The translations under genes and the position numbers were made by a program. Below are positions 11,351 to 21,933 of a stretch of DNA of 64,000 nt, one piece after another (position 1 is the first letter of the stretch; each line of letters opens with the position of its first letter). The DNA lies in contig NW_003101672.1 of assembly GCF_000003855.2 (NCBI RefSeq), forward strand, positions 1,444,134-1,508,133, written 5' to 3'. This stretch comes from Blastomyces gilchristii SLH14081. Its lineage: Eukaryota > Ascomycota > Eurotiomycetes > Onygenales > Ajellomycetaceae. Under the pieces are notes generated by a model. It was not told where the DNA came from. It searched no databases and saw only the letters and a list, made by a program, of their open reading frames with translations.

Positions 11351-12475
11351 ATGCGAATAGCATCAGTGCCCCTCTATACTTTCACAATCTTTGCAGTTAT
11401 TCAATCCGCTTTCCCGAAACATACGCTGGAACTGCCAATTTTTCGCCAATCTATGAATCTTCATGAAAAAACCCATCGCGATGCCTTTGACCGGCTTCAT
11501 ATTGGATTTGGTTTAGAGAAGAGAGCACCATCACCTCAGCAGGATGCTCCGAAGTCCCCCACGGAACAGAATCCTCCAGCAGAGACCTCAGAATTGGCTT
11601 CAGCGCCTGTATTTGATGAACAGCAGTTCAACGCGTCCGCAACGACGGCTTGCCTCAGGGCTCTTGAAGACTTGGAGAGTGTTGTGAACCCGTCTGGCAT
11701 GGCGGCTTGCTTCAATATACCCTATTTTGACAAAGAAACCGGTGCATTCGAAGCTGATCTCAGAGTTTATCAAGTGAATGAACCCTCGGGCGAATTTGCG
11801 GGAATCCCACATTCTGAGTATACATTGGAAATGAACATACCACAGGCTACAATTTCGGATCCCCTTCGACTCGTTGACGACACACTAGACGGCCAGCAAG
11901 AGATGGTATTGTTACAGGAATTCCGCCATTTCGGACAAATATCAACATTGCTACAACTTGACAAACTTGCACAGTATGTTTTTATCTCCAGACTAATTCC
12001 ATCGCTGCTCTGTAATCCCAAACCTTCCCGAGTATCCCGTCTTCGTATTTTGAAGACGCAGAATGCCTCCTAACCCGACACTTACAGAGACGATCTCCGC
12101 GTCCTCTTAATCCCCAACATAACTGTCGGCGCCTCAAATCCACAAAGCCAGGAACTCGTCATGACCACATTATCCTCCGACACACTATCATACGTTGCGG
12201 GGTTCTTCACAAATGAAGACAACTCCCCTGTCAACATCACCGTCCCCGATGTCAGCTCCAGACTCCCGGACATTGTAGCTGCAGCCACAGCATTCGTCTT
12301 GCCAGGCACGACTCTAGGTATCTTCCCCACGGGCCTGATAATAACAGGTATTTGGTCCGGGGTCTTTTTGGGTGCTGTGGGATACGGAACTTTGACTCGC
12401 ATGAAGTTCCGCGATCATTATCGCCGACGGCTACGGATGGCAGCGGCGAGGGCGCAGGGAAATGCGAGGATTTAG
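11351..12475 (+). CDS. Secretory-pathway protein with C-terminal membrane anchor, unknown function
   Basis: Two exons (11351-11973 and 12088-12475; intron with GTATGT donor and TTACAG acceptor) give 336 residues. A signal peptide covers about residues 1-20. A Lys-Arg pair at 57-58, followed by Ala-Pro, resembles a Kex2 processing site, so residues 21-58 could be a propeptide. The luminal or extracellular domain (about 90-280) has at least two Cys (in TTACLRAL and MAACFNIPYF) and NAS and NIT N-glycosylation sequons. One membrane segment (about 284-309) is followed by a basic tail (KFRDHYRRRLR), which predicts a type I topology with a short cytosolic tail. I do not recognise a named family, although the architecture fits conserved fungal cell-surface proteins. 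The coding prediction is strong because the splice joins two long coherent frames. Confidence 0.8.
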
Positions 12476-12521
12476 GGATAATGGATATTGGGGGTTTGGG
12501 GATTTTAGAATGTATTATACA

Positions 12522-12557
<36 letters not shown>

Positions 12558-13404
12558 CTTTTATTTATTTATTTTTTTCTTTCATTTTTCTTCTTTGCTT
12601 CATACCCTACAAGGGAAAGATCATACAAGATTGTACTGTACATAAATATTGAACTTCATAGATATCTAAGATATCACCCCGTATTACACCTGTTCATGGA
12701 AAAGCACAGTGTGTCAATATGTAGCCTTTTTTTCAAAACAAACTTATTCTGTGATTGTCAAATGACCTTGTTCCCCCCATATATTTACAACTCCTTGCAA
12801 ATCCACGTCAATTTCCGGATTCATTCCTAAATCTGCTAACTTAACTCGCCATATTATCTTAACAACCAAAGAACCGAAAGTTTTCCTTTGAAGAATGATG
12901 ACTTCCCAGGCAGGTCTCAACGTCAATTCTGTCGCAGACAACTCAAATAGAGAGGTGGGCCGGGAGGGAAGGACAGACAGAAAGAAAAGAAAGGAAAAAA
13001 AAGAAACAGTTGACAAACTGGAGAGCAGGCGTCTCAGTTTGCGAAAAAGGAAAACCCTAGCACAAGTTAGAGGGCCGATATAAAGACATAAAGGAAATAC
13101 TTAACATTGGTTGCGCTCGAAACACAGTACACTCCAGTCACGCGCAATAGGGGAGAAACGGAAAAGCAAAAGAAGAAAAGAAACGTTAATGTTGCGCGCC
13201 TGTCGGCCCTATACCTTGTGAAAACCAGGCGCCTGAAGCGGGTGAATTCCTTCACATTCCCTCCGATACCCTGCAGATGTTTCCTATCATAGAACGCGGC
13301 TGCGTTGGAAAGAAAATCACACGTCCATAAATGCCACACTGGTATTGGTTTATTACCGATCATACTAGCAGCGAAGGAGCTGGTATCATGCCTCTGCAAC
13401 GACC
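12476..13404. other. Convergent gap
   Basis: 3' flanks of two convergent genes. It contains the CT run, T-rich DNA at 12555-12600 and a purine-rich stretch at 12960-13010. No supported gene. Confidence 0.5.
12524..12554 (+). repeat. (CT)n microsatellite
   Basis: A pure CT dinucleotide run about 50 bases downstream of the stop codon of the preceding gene, probably in its 3' untranslated region. Confidence 0.9.
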
Positions 13405-13599
13405 TTAGTGAGCACCAGAAAATTTGTTTTTTCCCGGGTAAATCAATAATATCTCGTCCCTATCCTGCGGGAGGCGGGGAGTAAGGCTGGGATGCCTAGC
13501 ACCTAGAGTCTTTTTGCCCGGATAGATTAATATCTCATCTCTATCCTGACTATAGGAACCCTTTTGCCGTGGGAAAGTTAATAATATCTCTTCCCTTTC
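13405..13599 (-). other. In-frame continuation of the EIL-repeat gene beyond its stop
   Basis: Directly after the TAA of the adjoining gene the same frame stays open for 64 codons to a TAA at 13405-13407. It contains three further copies of the motif found once before the stop: EREEILLTFP, DRDEILIYPGKK and DRDEILLIYPGK. The persistence of both frame and motif says this was, or still is, coding sequence. Confidence 0.5.
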
Positions 13600-14160
13600 T
13601 TAACGAGGTGCACGGCGATGATGACCGGAAAAAGAACTAGAAGATTGATCTTGTAGCGGGATAATTAATATTTCGTTTCCTTCTGGGTGATGATCGCCTG
13701 CCGTCCTACGCGCTCGTCCGCCCACTGGGGATTCACCCATCCGGGACACGGTCACAGAATAATCCTCATCATCATAATCATCTACCGTCGTTCGCTGCGA
13801 ACTATCTAGACCCGTGCCACACATTCCTCGTCTTCTCGAGGAGCTTGCTTCGTGAGTGCCAGGGGCTGCTATTTCCTCTATGCAATCAGCGTATCGTCCA
13901 GGCGATTCGGGAACTTGTCTCTCCAGAAATTGAAAACTGAGGTGCAAGGAAATGATAAAAATGGGGGGAAGACACAAGGCAATCTCCTACTCACCCTCCG
14001 GTATCCTTTCAAATTGTTGGTATGGAGGTGGAGGTTCTATCGTCGGGATATCATAAATGGGAGGGAGGGTTGCCATCGCCATTATTCTCCAATGGGCCGC
14101 CTGTGTTGGCCCTCTCGGTGAGCCCTCGCCGAACCTACGTCTTCTGGATCCATGATACAT
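13600..14160 (-). CDS. Small hypothetical protein with EIL..P repeat motif
   Basis: Exons 13995-14160 and 13600-13913 are joined through a GTGAGT donor and a CAAG acceptor and give 159 residues. The protein starts MYHGSRRRRFGEG. It has a proline/tyrosine stretch (IEPPPPYQQF, a PPxY-like motif that could bind WW domains), then Cys-containing and Ser/Arg-rich parts, an acidic DDYDDEDYSV segment, and near the end PEGNEILIIPLQ. It is mostly hydrophilic with no membrane segment. The TAA at 13600-13602 is followed in the same frame by three more copies of the EIL..P motif. The annotated stop may therefore be a strain mutation, or be removed by a 48-nt intron (about 13588-13635, giving a K-I-L join). 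I do not recognise a family. The start codon choice is the first in-frame ATG. Confidence 0.5.
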
Positions 14161-15266
14161 TTTTTTTCGACTAAGGGAATTTCTCCCTTTCGTTTGTGCA
14201 AGGGTATAATTATCCTTATTATCCTTATTGAAGCGGAGGAAGAATCTGATTACTGTAGCATCGACAAAAAAAAAAGGAAAGAAAAGAAAAAAAGAAAAAA
14301 AGACAGAATGATCGATATCGTAGAATGGGAAAGAGAAAGGAGAACAGTTCTTATTCTTCTGCTGTGCCTGCTTTATATCCCTAGGTATGTGTGGGTAGAT
14401 AGATGTAACTCGAAGTTATGTATGAAACTAAGAAACGAATACGCACCCCTTTTATACTCATTGATAGACTGGGCAAACTTTGGAAGTCGCTTGGGTAGTT
14501 GATCGTAGAATTGTGCAGGATATTTCACTCATGTTAGTTAAATCATTAAATATGCCTCTAGAGAAGCAAATGCGAGTAGCTGCAATGGATTCACAGACAG
14601 TGTGATGTATTAGACACATGGTTTGTACCTATCCACTTCATTGAAGGAAACAAATCAAACATTTAGAAGAGAAAATGCATTTCTCATAAGATGTATCCTT
14701 GCATGAATTCAAGGACAGGGTTTCCCATAACCTCTGAGGGAAGTACTGATATTTCTCAGTGTTTCAAAACCTTTCACAATATTTAACAAACAAATGTATG
14801 TATATTGATATAATGAACTGTGAAATATGTATGACAGAGGCTATATATCTAGATATATATAATTTATAACCCAACAACCATGTATGTGCTGGGATAAGGT
14901 GCCCTTGTTCTTTGCTGTACATAACACACGAGCCTGATGTGCACTCATTTGCAAAGCCTTTTCTTTTCTTTTCCTTTTCTTTCATTTCTTTTTTTTTTCT
15001 TCTTTTCTTCTTTTTTTTAAAAAAAAACACCGAAAAACAGAATTAATAGTAATATGTAACAAAGACAAATGGTGGTATGTAAAAACGGAAGACCTATATA
15101 TGCATTGACTAAGCAGAAGCCCCCCGGCCCCGACCGACTATGCAATTTTGGGACAAGAACAGTAAACTCCTGACCGCAAACCGGTGCGAAGCCCCAACAG
15201 AACCGGATTTCTATAAAAGAAACCGCCCTTAATATCCAAGAAAACCAATATCGACAGACAAATCCC
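14161..15266. other. Gap between two minus-strand genes
   Basis: No supported gene. A purine-rich stretch lies at 14267-14310. A T-rich tract at 14960-15025, just downstream of the sconB stop, is likely part of its 3' end region. Confidence 0.5.
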
Positions 15267-17482
15267 TCAGCTTCTGAAACTATACATGCGAACTTCAGAA
15301 TCTTCACTGCCAGTCGCAAAACGGCTATCGCTCAGGCCAATGCAAGTGATCGGGCCTGAATGGTGGCCTGTAAAAGTCCGCTCACACCGCCCAGTGCGAG
15401 GATCCCAGACTTTAGACATGTTGTCTTGCGCACCAGAGACAAGACGTAGAGTGTCTGCGCCCAGAGCCCATACACCTTCTACATGGCCGAAGAATGTCCG
15501 CAGACATCGCCCGGTGGTTACCTCCCAGAGGCGAAGGGTGCAGTCGAGAGAGGCCGTGAGCATGTATCGTGGCGGATAGGGGCGTCCATCTTTGAATAAC
15601 TCGTTAAATAATGGTGACATCGAGTGTGAGGGTGGAGGGGAACGGGCGGGCCGAAGCTGGTGCTGTTGGTCAGATGAAGGATCGTGGTGGTGGTGGTGAA
15701 ATTCATCACCTGAAGTCGTGCTTTGGCCGTCATCTGCGCATTCAGCGTCGTGTTCCTCGAATTCGAATTCACGCGGTAGTGGGAGGACCTGTTGGACATG
15801 CCCGACGTGGCCTTCGTAGGAGTGGATGACATTGCCTGTATCGAGATCCCAGAGGCGGACGGTCAGATCGTCCGAGGCGGTGAATACCGTACGAGAGGCC
15901 GTGTCTACTTTGACAGAGTTGACCCAGTCATTGTGGCCGCGGAGGACGCGAGTTGATTTATCTTCGAAGTTCCATATCTTTACTGTGTTGTCCATCGAGC
16001 CGGAGGCAAGGATTGTGGAATCGAAGTGGAGGCAGATAACTCCATCTTGGTGGCCCGTATAGGTCGAAATGCACTCTCCGGTGCGCCAATTCCAAACTTT
16101 AATAGTCCGGTCAAGACTACCACTGATCAACTTGGTGTCATCGAACTGGAGACATCTAATTCCGGATTGATGACCACGTAGAGTGCGTAACTCCTGCCCT
16201 GTGTCGGTATCCCAGATTTTGATGGTGGTATCGTATGATCCCGTAGCCAGAATATTGTCCTCGAACTGTAAACACATAACACCATTCGTGTGGCCTCTGA
16301 ATATCTTCGTGGTGCAACGACCGTGCTTCCAGTTGATGCCGACTTTGAATCGATCCTTGTACACATCTTTCCATGGTCGGAATCGAGTTTTGAAATAGTC
16401 TTCAGCGCCTGAATGCCAATTGCCTGGAGATTGTGATCTTTTCGACGAATTTGACAGGATTGAGAGTTGCTTCCCAGAGGTTTTTAGGTCGTGATCTTTT
16501 TCTGTCATGGCATTTAACGGTTCCTTCTCTACACCGCGTCCAGTAGCCCGCATTTGAATCTGGGGTTTAGAATCTCGGAGTCTCTTTCGATCCAGAAGCG
16601 GTAAACCCCATCCACACTTTTGGCATTTGCGATCAATGTGTTGTTCACACATCCTATGCCAAACGACATCATCGTCAGCAAGATATTTCCAACGCCGCGA
16701 GACCTGCGCCGCTTTACACAACGATACTGTGTCTAAGTAGGAAAGGATTTTGAAAGATATCTCCGTTGGTAGGGCAGCAAGAAAATCGATTCTGATCAGG
16801 TCGCGAACGCTAGCAGACAAAAAGGAGAGCTGAGGGAAACAGCATTGAGCAAGAAGACCCTGCAGCATTAGGTTTCGGTGTTTGGACGGAGCGGCGGAAA
16901 ACATAGACCAGAAGTGGGCGATACTTCGTTGGTCAGCTTGGGAGAGGGTGTGCAGTTCCTAAATGCGTTTCAGATTAGCCAAAATTAGTCGAACAAAACC
17001 AGAGACATGGCCTTTCTTTTTCAATTTCTGATCTTTCCACTAAATCCACATACCTGTTGCATCTGGTCCATTGTCAACTCGTCCGCTTGGCGTCGACATT
17101 TTAGGTCCGGCCTGTGTCGGTAGCAGTACTTAGAATTGGGATTCCGTTCAATCTTTTGCGGTTCGAATCGATTCATTGGCGCGTAGTGATCACGGATATG
17201 CTTGGTAAGAAACGGAGCAATATTTTTATCCGCTTGACGTGGAGATGGGATCATGGACATGTTATCGTCTACAGTAGTCTCTTCTGAGTCCTGCTGTGAC
17301 TGCGAGGCATCTGGTAGCGAAGTCGTTGAAGGGCGAATATCTGAGGTATCGGGTTCGAGGGTAGATTCCGATAGTTTTCTTCGTTTTCGGGGAGAGCCGT
17401 CAGCATCCCGTCTGAGCGCCTGGGGACGAGTGGCACCGTCGATGGCCCCAGTTGGTGGGTTGACGGCGAAATTCGACGCCAT
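15267..17482 (-). CDS. sconB: F-box/WD40 sulfur controller (SconB, Met30, SCON-2 family)
   Basis: Substrate receptor of an SCF ubiquitin ligase that represses the sulfur assimilation activator (MetR/Cys-3/Met4 type) when sulfur is plentiful. Exons 17054-17482 and 15267-16958 give 706 residues; the join is [18 protein letters not shown]. The disordered N-terminus has a basic KRRK stretch. The F-box is about 198-243 ([15 protein letters not shown]). Seven WD40 blades run from about 358 to the end, with repeated RGH/TGH..GS.D.T.KIWD signatures. An acidic, His-rich insert (DDGQST.., HHHHH) sits between blades, as is usual in fungal members. The length agrees with family members (about 650-710 residues). 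An in-frame ATG eight codons upstream (17506) is an alternative start. Family assignment is very secure; sulfur control is inferred from orthology. Confidence 0.95.
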
Positions 17483-18978
17483 GGTCGAGAGGCTGATGAG
17501 CTGCATGGCAGGGCCGAAAATTGACCGTTACTGATAGTCTAGTTGGACGATACAGGCAGGATATTGCTAGATTCTGCTAGCGGATATAGTTTAATGGTGG
17601 ATAGGTAGGAAATTGCGAGGTTGGGATGGTTAGGAGGAGCAAGAAGTAGGGATGTTCCGCGGCGGAGTGGTTGTGAGCAAATCGGCGACGAGAGGGAGAG
17701 ATATTGCCCGAAACGGAAATACGGCACAAAGGGACTCTATCTACAGCTCTCTATCCTGTCGCCTATAGTGACCTCTGTAGCCATGTCTCGCCTCGGTCGA
17801 CTTGGGAGGTTTCGCAATAGATATAACCCCGCCTGGTAGTCTGGTCGCCTGGTCGCTGGTCGTCTGGAGTTGTTGTTAGCTGGATCGTCCGCGGTTCTTC
17901 AACAGTCTCTGTCTCGGTTGCCACACCCTGACGCGATAGAGGCGGATCTGGTGCCATCGGCCATTAGGCCGGATGCAGTATAGCGCTCTTCTCTGACCCC
18001 CAAGGTATTGGAGGCACGTGACCACTCTCCTGAGCTTCCCGAGGTCCCCGACGTCGTTTGCTCAACTTCTGTCACATCACTTACCTCAGACAGTTACTAG
18101 TAACCAGGTTGTGTATGGCGTCTTTGCTATTTAATATTAGCTGTTGAATAACATGATGCTCTACTGGCTTTCTTTACCTGTTTGTCATGACTAAGCATTA
18201 TATTGTCCTGTAGTAGCTAGTTGGAGAAGCCTGCCTACATTTAACCCAAAGCGACGACTTCTTTCATTTACCCACCTTGGACTACAGCAGCACAGAGCGA
18301 AGCAGAGGATCTAGCAGTGTCCCGCTTCCTAGTCCAGATAGTATAGGCTCATACGCGGAGCACGTTGAAAGTATAGTCTTCCTCCGGTAAGCCGAACACC
18401 TTATTTTCTCCTCGAATCGCACAATTTTCGAATCCTGCCAATGGATTGAATTTGATGGTTGTATACCATGGAGCGGAGCTGTTAGCGCCCGCCCTCTCTA
18501 TATTAATTTATTAACCTTAGCCTTTTCCAACTTTGGAGGGGGAGTTATTTTACAAACCTTGTATTATCGCCTCTGCAGTTTGGTTCTCCTACATCGCGAT
18601 TCGCAATTTTCTCTGAATTTCCCATCCTTGATATCTCGCTCGCACCTATAAAAAACTCAGAAATACTTCTAAAGGCCCGTGACATTTGCTAATATCTGTT
18701 TAGGATGATGATATCGTACCCTGCTGATGTTCGGGCACAGATAGCGAGGTAGATACGTTGTCCCATCCGATCGCCCCCGTACCGCAGACTCAAAACCATG
18801 TAATCCCAATTAGCTCGACACAGCCGCCACCGAACTTACGGCGAATCGAAATCTGAGAGACACCCCAGGATCTGCAAAATCATACGCAGTAAGAATAGAA
18901 ATATAAAATAGGAGGGGAAAAGAAGTAAGAAAAAAGAAAAAGAGAAGAGGAGATAAATTTTCCTTGCACTTTTTCAGG
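17483..18978. other. Divergent intergenic region between sconB and ATG17
   Basis: 1.5 kb holding both promoters, with no supported gene. The DNA just before the ATG17 start is a purine-rich run followed by TTTTTCAG directly before GATG. This resembles a 3' splice site, so ATG17 may have an intron in its 5' leader. Confidence 0.5.
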
Positions 18979-20745
18979 ATGTCACCATCGCCATATCAAG
19001 TCCATCTGGGTGCAGATCAAATGGATGACATGGAAGCCAGTATTTCATCCCAGCCGCCCGACCTGGAAACTCTAGTCTCGCATCTAGTGGCAGCAAAGCG
19101 CTCTCTATCGTCTATTCATCATGTGTGGCGAGCCAATGAAATCGTTACTACTGCCCGGGCTGCTCTGGAAGAGAGTGTCATCATATCGTCACGCACCAGC
19201 TTTCTTAGGCGGGGCCTAGATGAGCAGCTCAAGCTGTTATATGATGTGAGAACTGAAGTTGAGCGAGTGGCCCATCAGGGCCGATCGGAATTTGCGGCTG
19301 CGCTCAAGGAAATGGATACCGTCGGCGAGCGGCTGAATGAAACCCTAGACATGCTGCGCGATACGACAGTCGAAGCTGCGTTTAGACCCGCAGGGGAGGA
19401 GCCAAAAACCCTATATGATTTCGTCGATGATCGCGGCGTGGAAGATCTTCAGTCGTTGCTAAAGACCTCGATTGATAATACTAACGCTGCACAAGCTGAA
19501 CTAGATCAGTCTAACCGTGCATTCGACAACGATATCCATTCAATCCACCAAGCTTTGAGCAAATATCGCGATGTAGTTAAAAGGCGCTTGGGCTCGTCAT
19601 CATCCTTGTCTTCTTCATCACCCTCCGCGTCACGAGTCAGCATTCCATCCCCATCTTATATCCCGGAGCTTTTGCGTTCCCTGGAGGCCCATGCCCGCGG
19701 TATGGCTGACCTCCTGGAATCCTTGGTTAGGCATTTTGACCTCTGTGTAACAGCCGTAAAGCATACTGAAGGTGGCGGTGCTGCTGCTCGCTCTATCACC
19801 GGCGATCTCCCAACAGGTGTTGGGGTAGGAGTCAGTGTTGGGAATGAAATCCAAGATGACAGTGGCAGTGGCAACCTTCACGCACCGCTCGAACCGATGA
19901 CAAAAACAGAATATCAAGAAATGATAAACGTGTTAACAAAAGACGCGTCCGAAGCCGAAGATGTCGTTTTAGAAATCCAGGACCGCATCGCTGAGATGGA
20001 AGCAACTCTTGAACGGGTGCTGGAGCACCGCAATGCGCTTCACTCCATCTACACATCGACCACAGATATTTTCCACCGCTTGTCAACATTAGCCTCGTCA
20101 CAGTTGGCCGATTACATCGCTCAAGCGCACGCTTTTACTCGGGTCTGGAACGAGGAGCAGGAGCATATCCAGGCTGGCATGGCCGAGCTTGTCGATCTTC
20201 GTAGCCTCTACGCTGGCTTCCTAGACGCTTACGACAGGTTAATCATGGAAGTTACACGTCGTAAAGCTGTCCGCTTCGCTGTTGACAAGGTCCTCAAAAA
20301 AACGAGACTAGAGCTCAACAGGTTATTTGAGGACGACGCGCGTGCCCGTGAGGTGTTTAGGACGGAGTATGGAGATTACTTGCCATCGGATATCTGGCCG
20401 GGTCTTGGTCGATGTCCTGCACGGGTAGAGTTTAAAAGAGTTTCTGGCGGGAAGCTGGATGATGGAGGGGAAGTTGTTGACATGTCTGCGGAGAAACAGG
20501 CAGTGGAACGAGATGAGCAATCGAATGGGGCCGGGGATGATGGTGGGGATGTGGGTGAGGGCGTTGCTGTTGATATGCCTGCAAGTTCCAGACACGGTGA
20601 TGCCACCGCCGTTGTTGCTGTTGAGAACGATGATGATGTTGGTGGAAGCGATGATAGCATACCACAATTGCCCAAACATGTTGTCCAACAAGCGCTGGCG
20701 CGATTAAAGCTACGAGCGAAAGGGCCAAGGCTTTCTCCACCATGA
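18979..20745 (+). CDS. ATG17: Autophagy scaffold protein Atg17
   Basis: Scaffold of the Atg1-Atg13 kinase complex at the phagophore assembly site, needed for starvation-induced autophagy. It is a single exon of 588 residues. The N-terminal region LVSHLVAAKRSLSSIHHVWRANEIV and FLRRGLDEQLKLLYDVRTEVE, and further on FRPAGEEPKTLYDFVDDRGVE, are hallmark segments of the fungal Atg17 family. Most of residues 40-450 is predicted helical with heptad-like spacing, fitting the known crescent-shaped helical dimer. A Ser-rich and a Gly-rich linker interrupt the helices at about 205-300. The C-terminal about 110 residues are acidic, Gly/Asp-rich and disordered. Length agrees with Aspergillus members. The ATG is immediately preceded by a CAG that could be an acceptor, so an upstream leader exon is possible. 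Confidence 0.93.
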   Translation: MSPSPYQVHLGADQMDDMEASISSQPPDLETLVSHLVAAKRSLSSIHHVWRANEIVTTARAALEESVIISSRTSFLRRGLDEQLKLLYDVRTEVERVAHQGRSEFAAALKEMDTVGERLNETLDMLRDTTVEAAFRPAGEEPKTLYDFVDDRGVEDLQSLLKTSIDNTNAAQAELDQSNRAFDNDIHSIHQALSKYRDVVKRRLGSSSSLSSSSPSASRVSIPSPSYIPELLRSLEAHARGMADLLESLVRHFDLCVTAVKHTEGGGAAARSITGDLPTGVGVGVSVGNEIQDDSGSGNLHAPLEPMTKTEYQEMINVLTKDASEAEDVVLEIQDRIAEMEATLERVLEHRNALHSIYTSTTDIFHRLSTLASSQLADYIAQAHAFTRVWNEEQEHIQAGMAELVDLRSLYAGFLDAYDRLIMEVTRRKAVRFAVDKVLKKTRLELNRLFEDDARAREVFRTEYGDYLPSDIWPGLGRCPARVEFKRVSGGKLDDGGEVVDMSAEKQAVERDEQSNGAGDDGGDVGEGVAVDMPASSRHGDATAVVAVENDDDVGGSDDSIPQLPKHVVQQALARLKLRAKGPRLSPP

Positions 20746-21933
20746 CCTCATGGTATCCAGGAAATATGAAGATAATAATTCAAATTTCACTTGCTCTCTG
20801 AGCTTGGGTATTATAGATATCGCATTGGAGTATTACGGCATCCAACTCGATGGATGCTTCCAGCTTTTTACAACCCCTAGAAAGAGTCAGTACCGGTCCT
20901 CCAAGTTTTCCTACGTCCTTTCAGAGATGTTTCTCCAGCAATTCATAATTTAACAGCCGACAGCATCACCCGACCAGCATAATCTTTATACTGTTAAATT
21001 TCAGCCGCCCAGTAGGTAACGGCGGTGAGAAAATGAGACAAGACTTCAGAAACCGATGATGCTGTTACATTTTCTCCTTTGACACACATTCTTGTTCTCA
21101 CCACAAAATGCCCATCCATATGCAGTTCCTCTACTTTACTTAAAGAACCACACTCCCTTTAATACCGAAATCCCAGCAAGACGTGCAACGTCCAATTATG
21201 AAAAACCCAAATGATGAAATCAAAAAAGATGGCCACTGTTTTGCCCTTCAAAACGTTTGGCTCCAACCTTTCTCCCGAAAAGAAATCACCCAATCTTTCA
21301 GCATTGACATCTTATCTATCCGCTCTCTCCGCCCGCTTCCTCGCTATTTCTTTTCAATATGCCTGGCTTACTTACATACCTGTGAACATGAGTCAGTTGG
21401 TGGGGCAGTTATACCTATATTTTCCATTCACCGCAGGAACATAGTGTATTTCTCTCCGTATTATTGAGGGAATCGTCTGGAACGGGGAGGAGATGAGAGG
21501 AAGGGATTGTGATGCGGGAGAATCGGGGTATTTTTTTTATGAGAGGAATGAGGATCAAAGAGAGCTCTGATGGGTTATTACGGTTTTGTATGTTAGTATT
21601 GGAGAAATGCAGTGAATCCTTCGGAAATTTAAAAATTGGGAGACAGTTACTACCCCCTGAACCAGGGGCTGCCTAAAATTCCTTGCGTGTTCTTATGCCT
21701 ATAAAAGCTATTTGGAGGCAAATTAGCGCTAGAGGTATACTTCCTCCATTCCCAATTGGTCGATTACGCTGCCGGAGTGAAAAGGAGTTTATTGTAATTA
21801 AAAATCCTCTATCATCTAATGCATCATATTCATGCTAATGTCATTAATAACCATGCAAAATCCGTTACGTACCCAATCGAAGCAATTCAAACCAATCCTT
21901 AAATGGTGGTAGGGGAAAAAAAATCACATAGCC
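20746..21933. other. Convergent gap between ATG17 and RIO1
   Basis: 3' flanks of two convergent genes. Short open frames at 20750-20953 and 21183-21467 have no coding character I can support. Confidence 0.5.
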
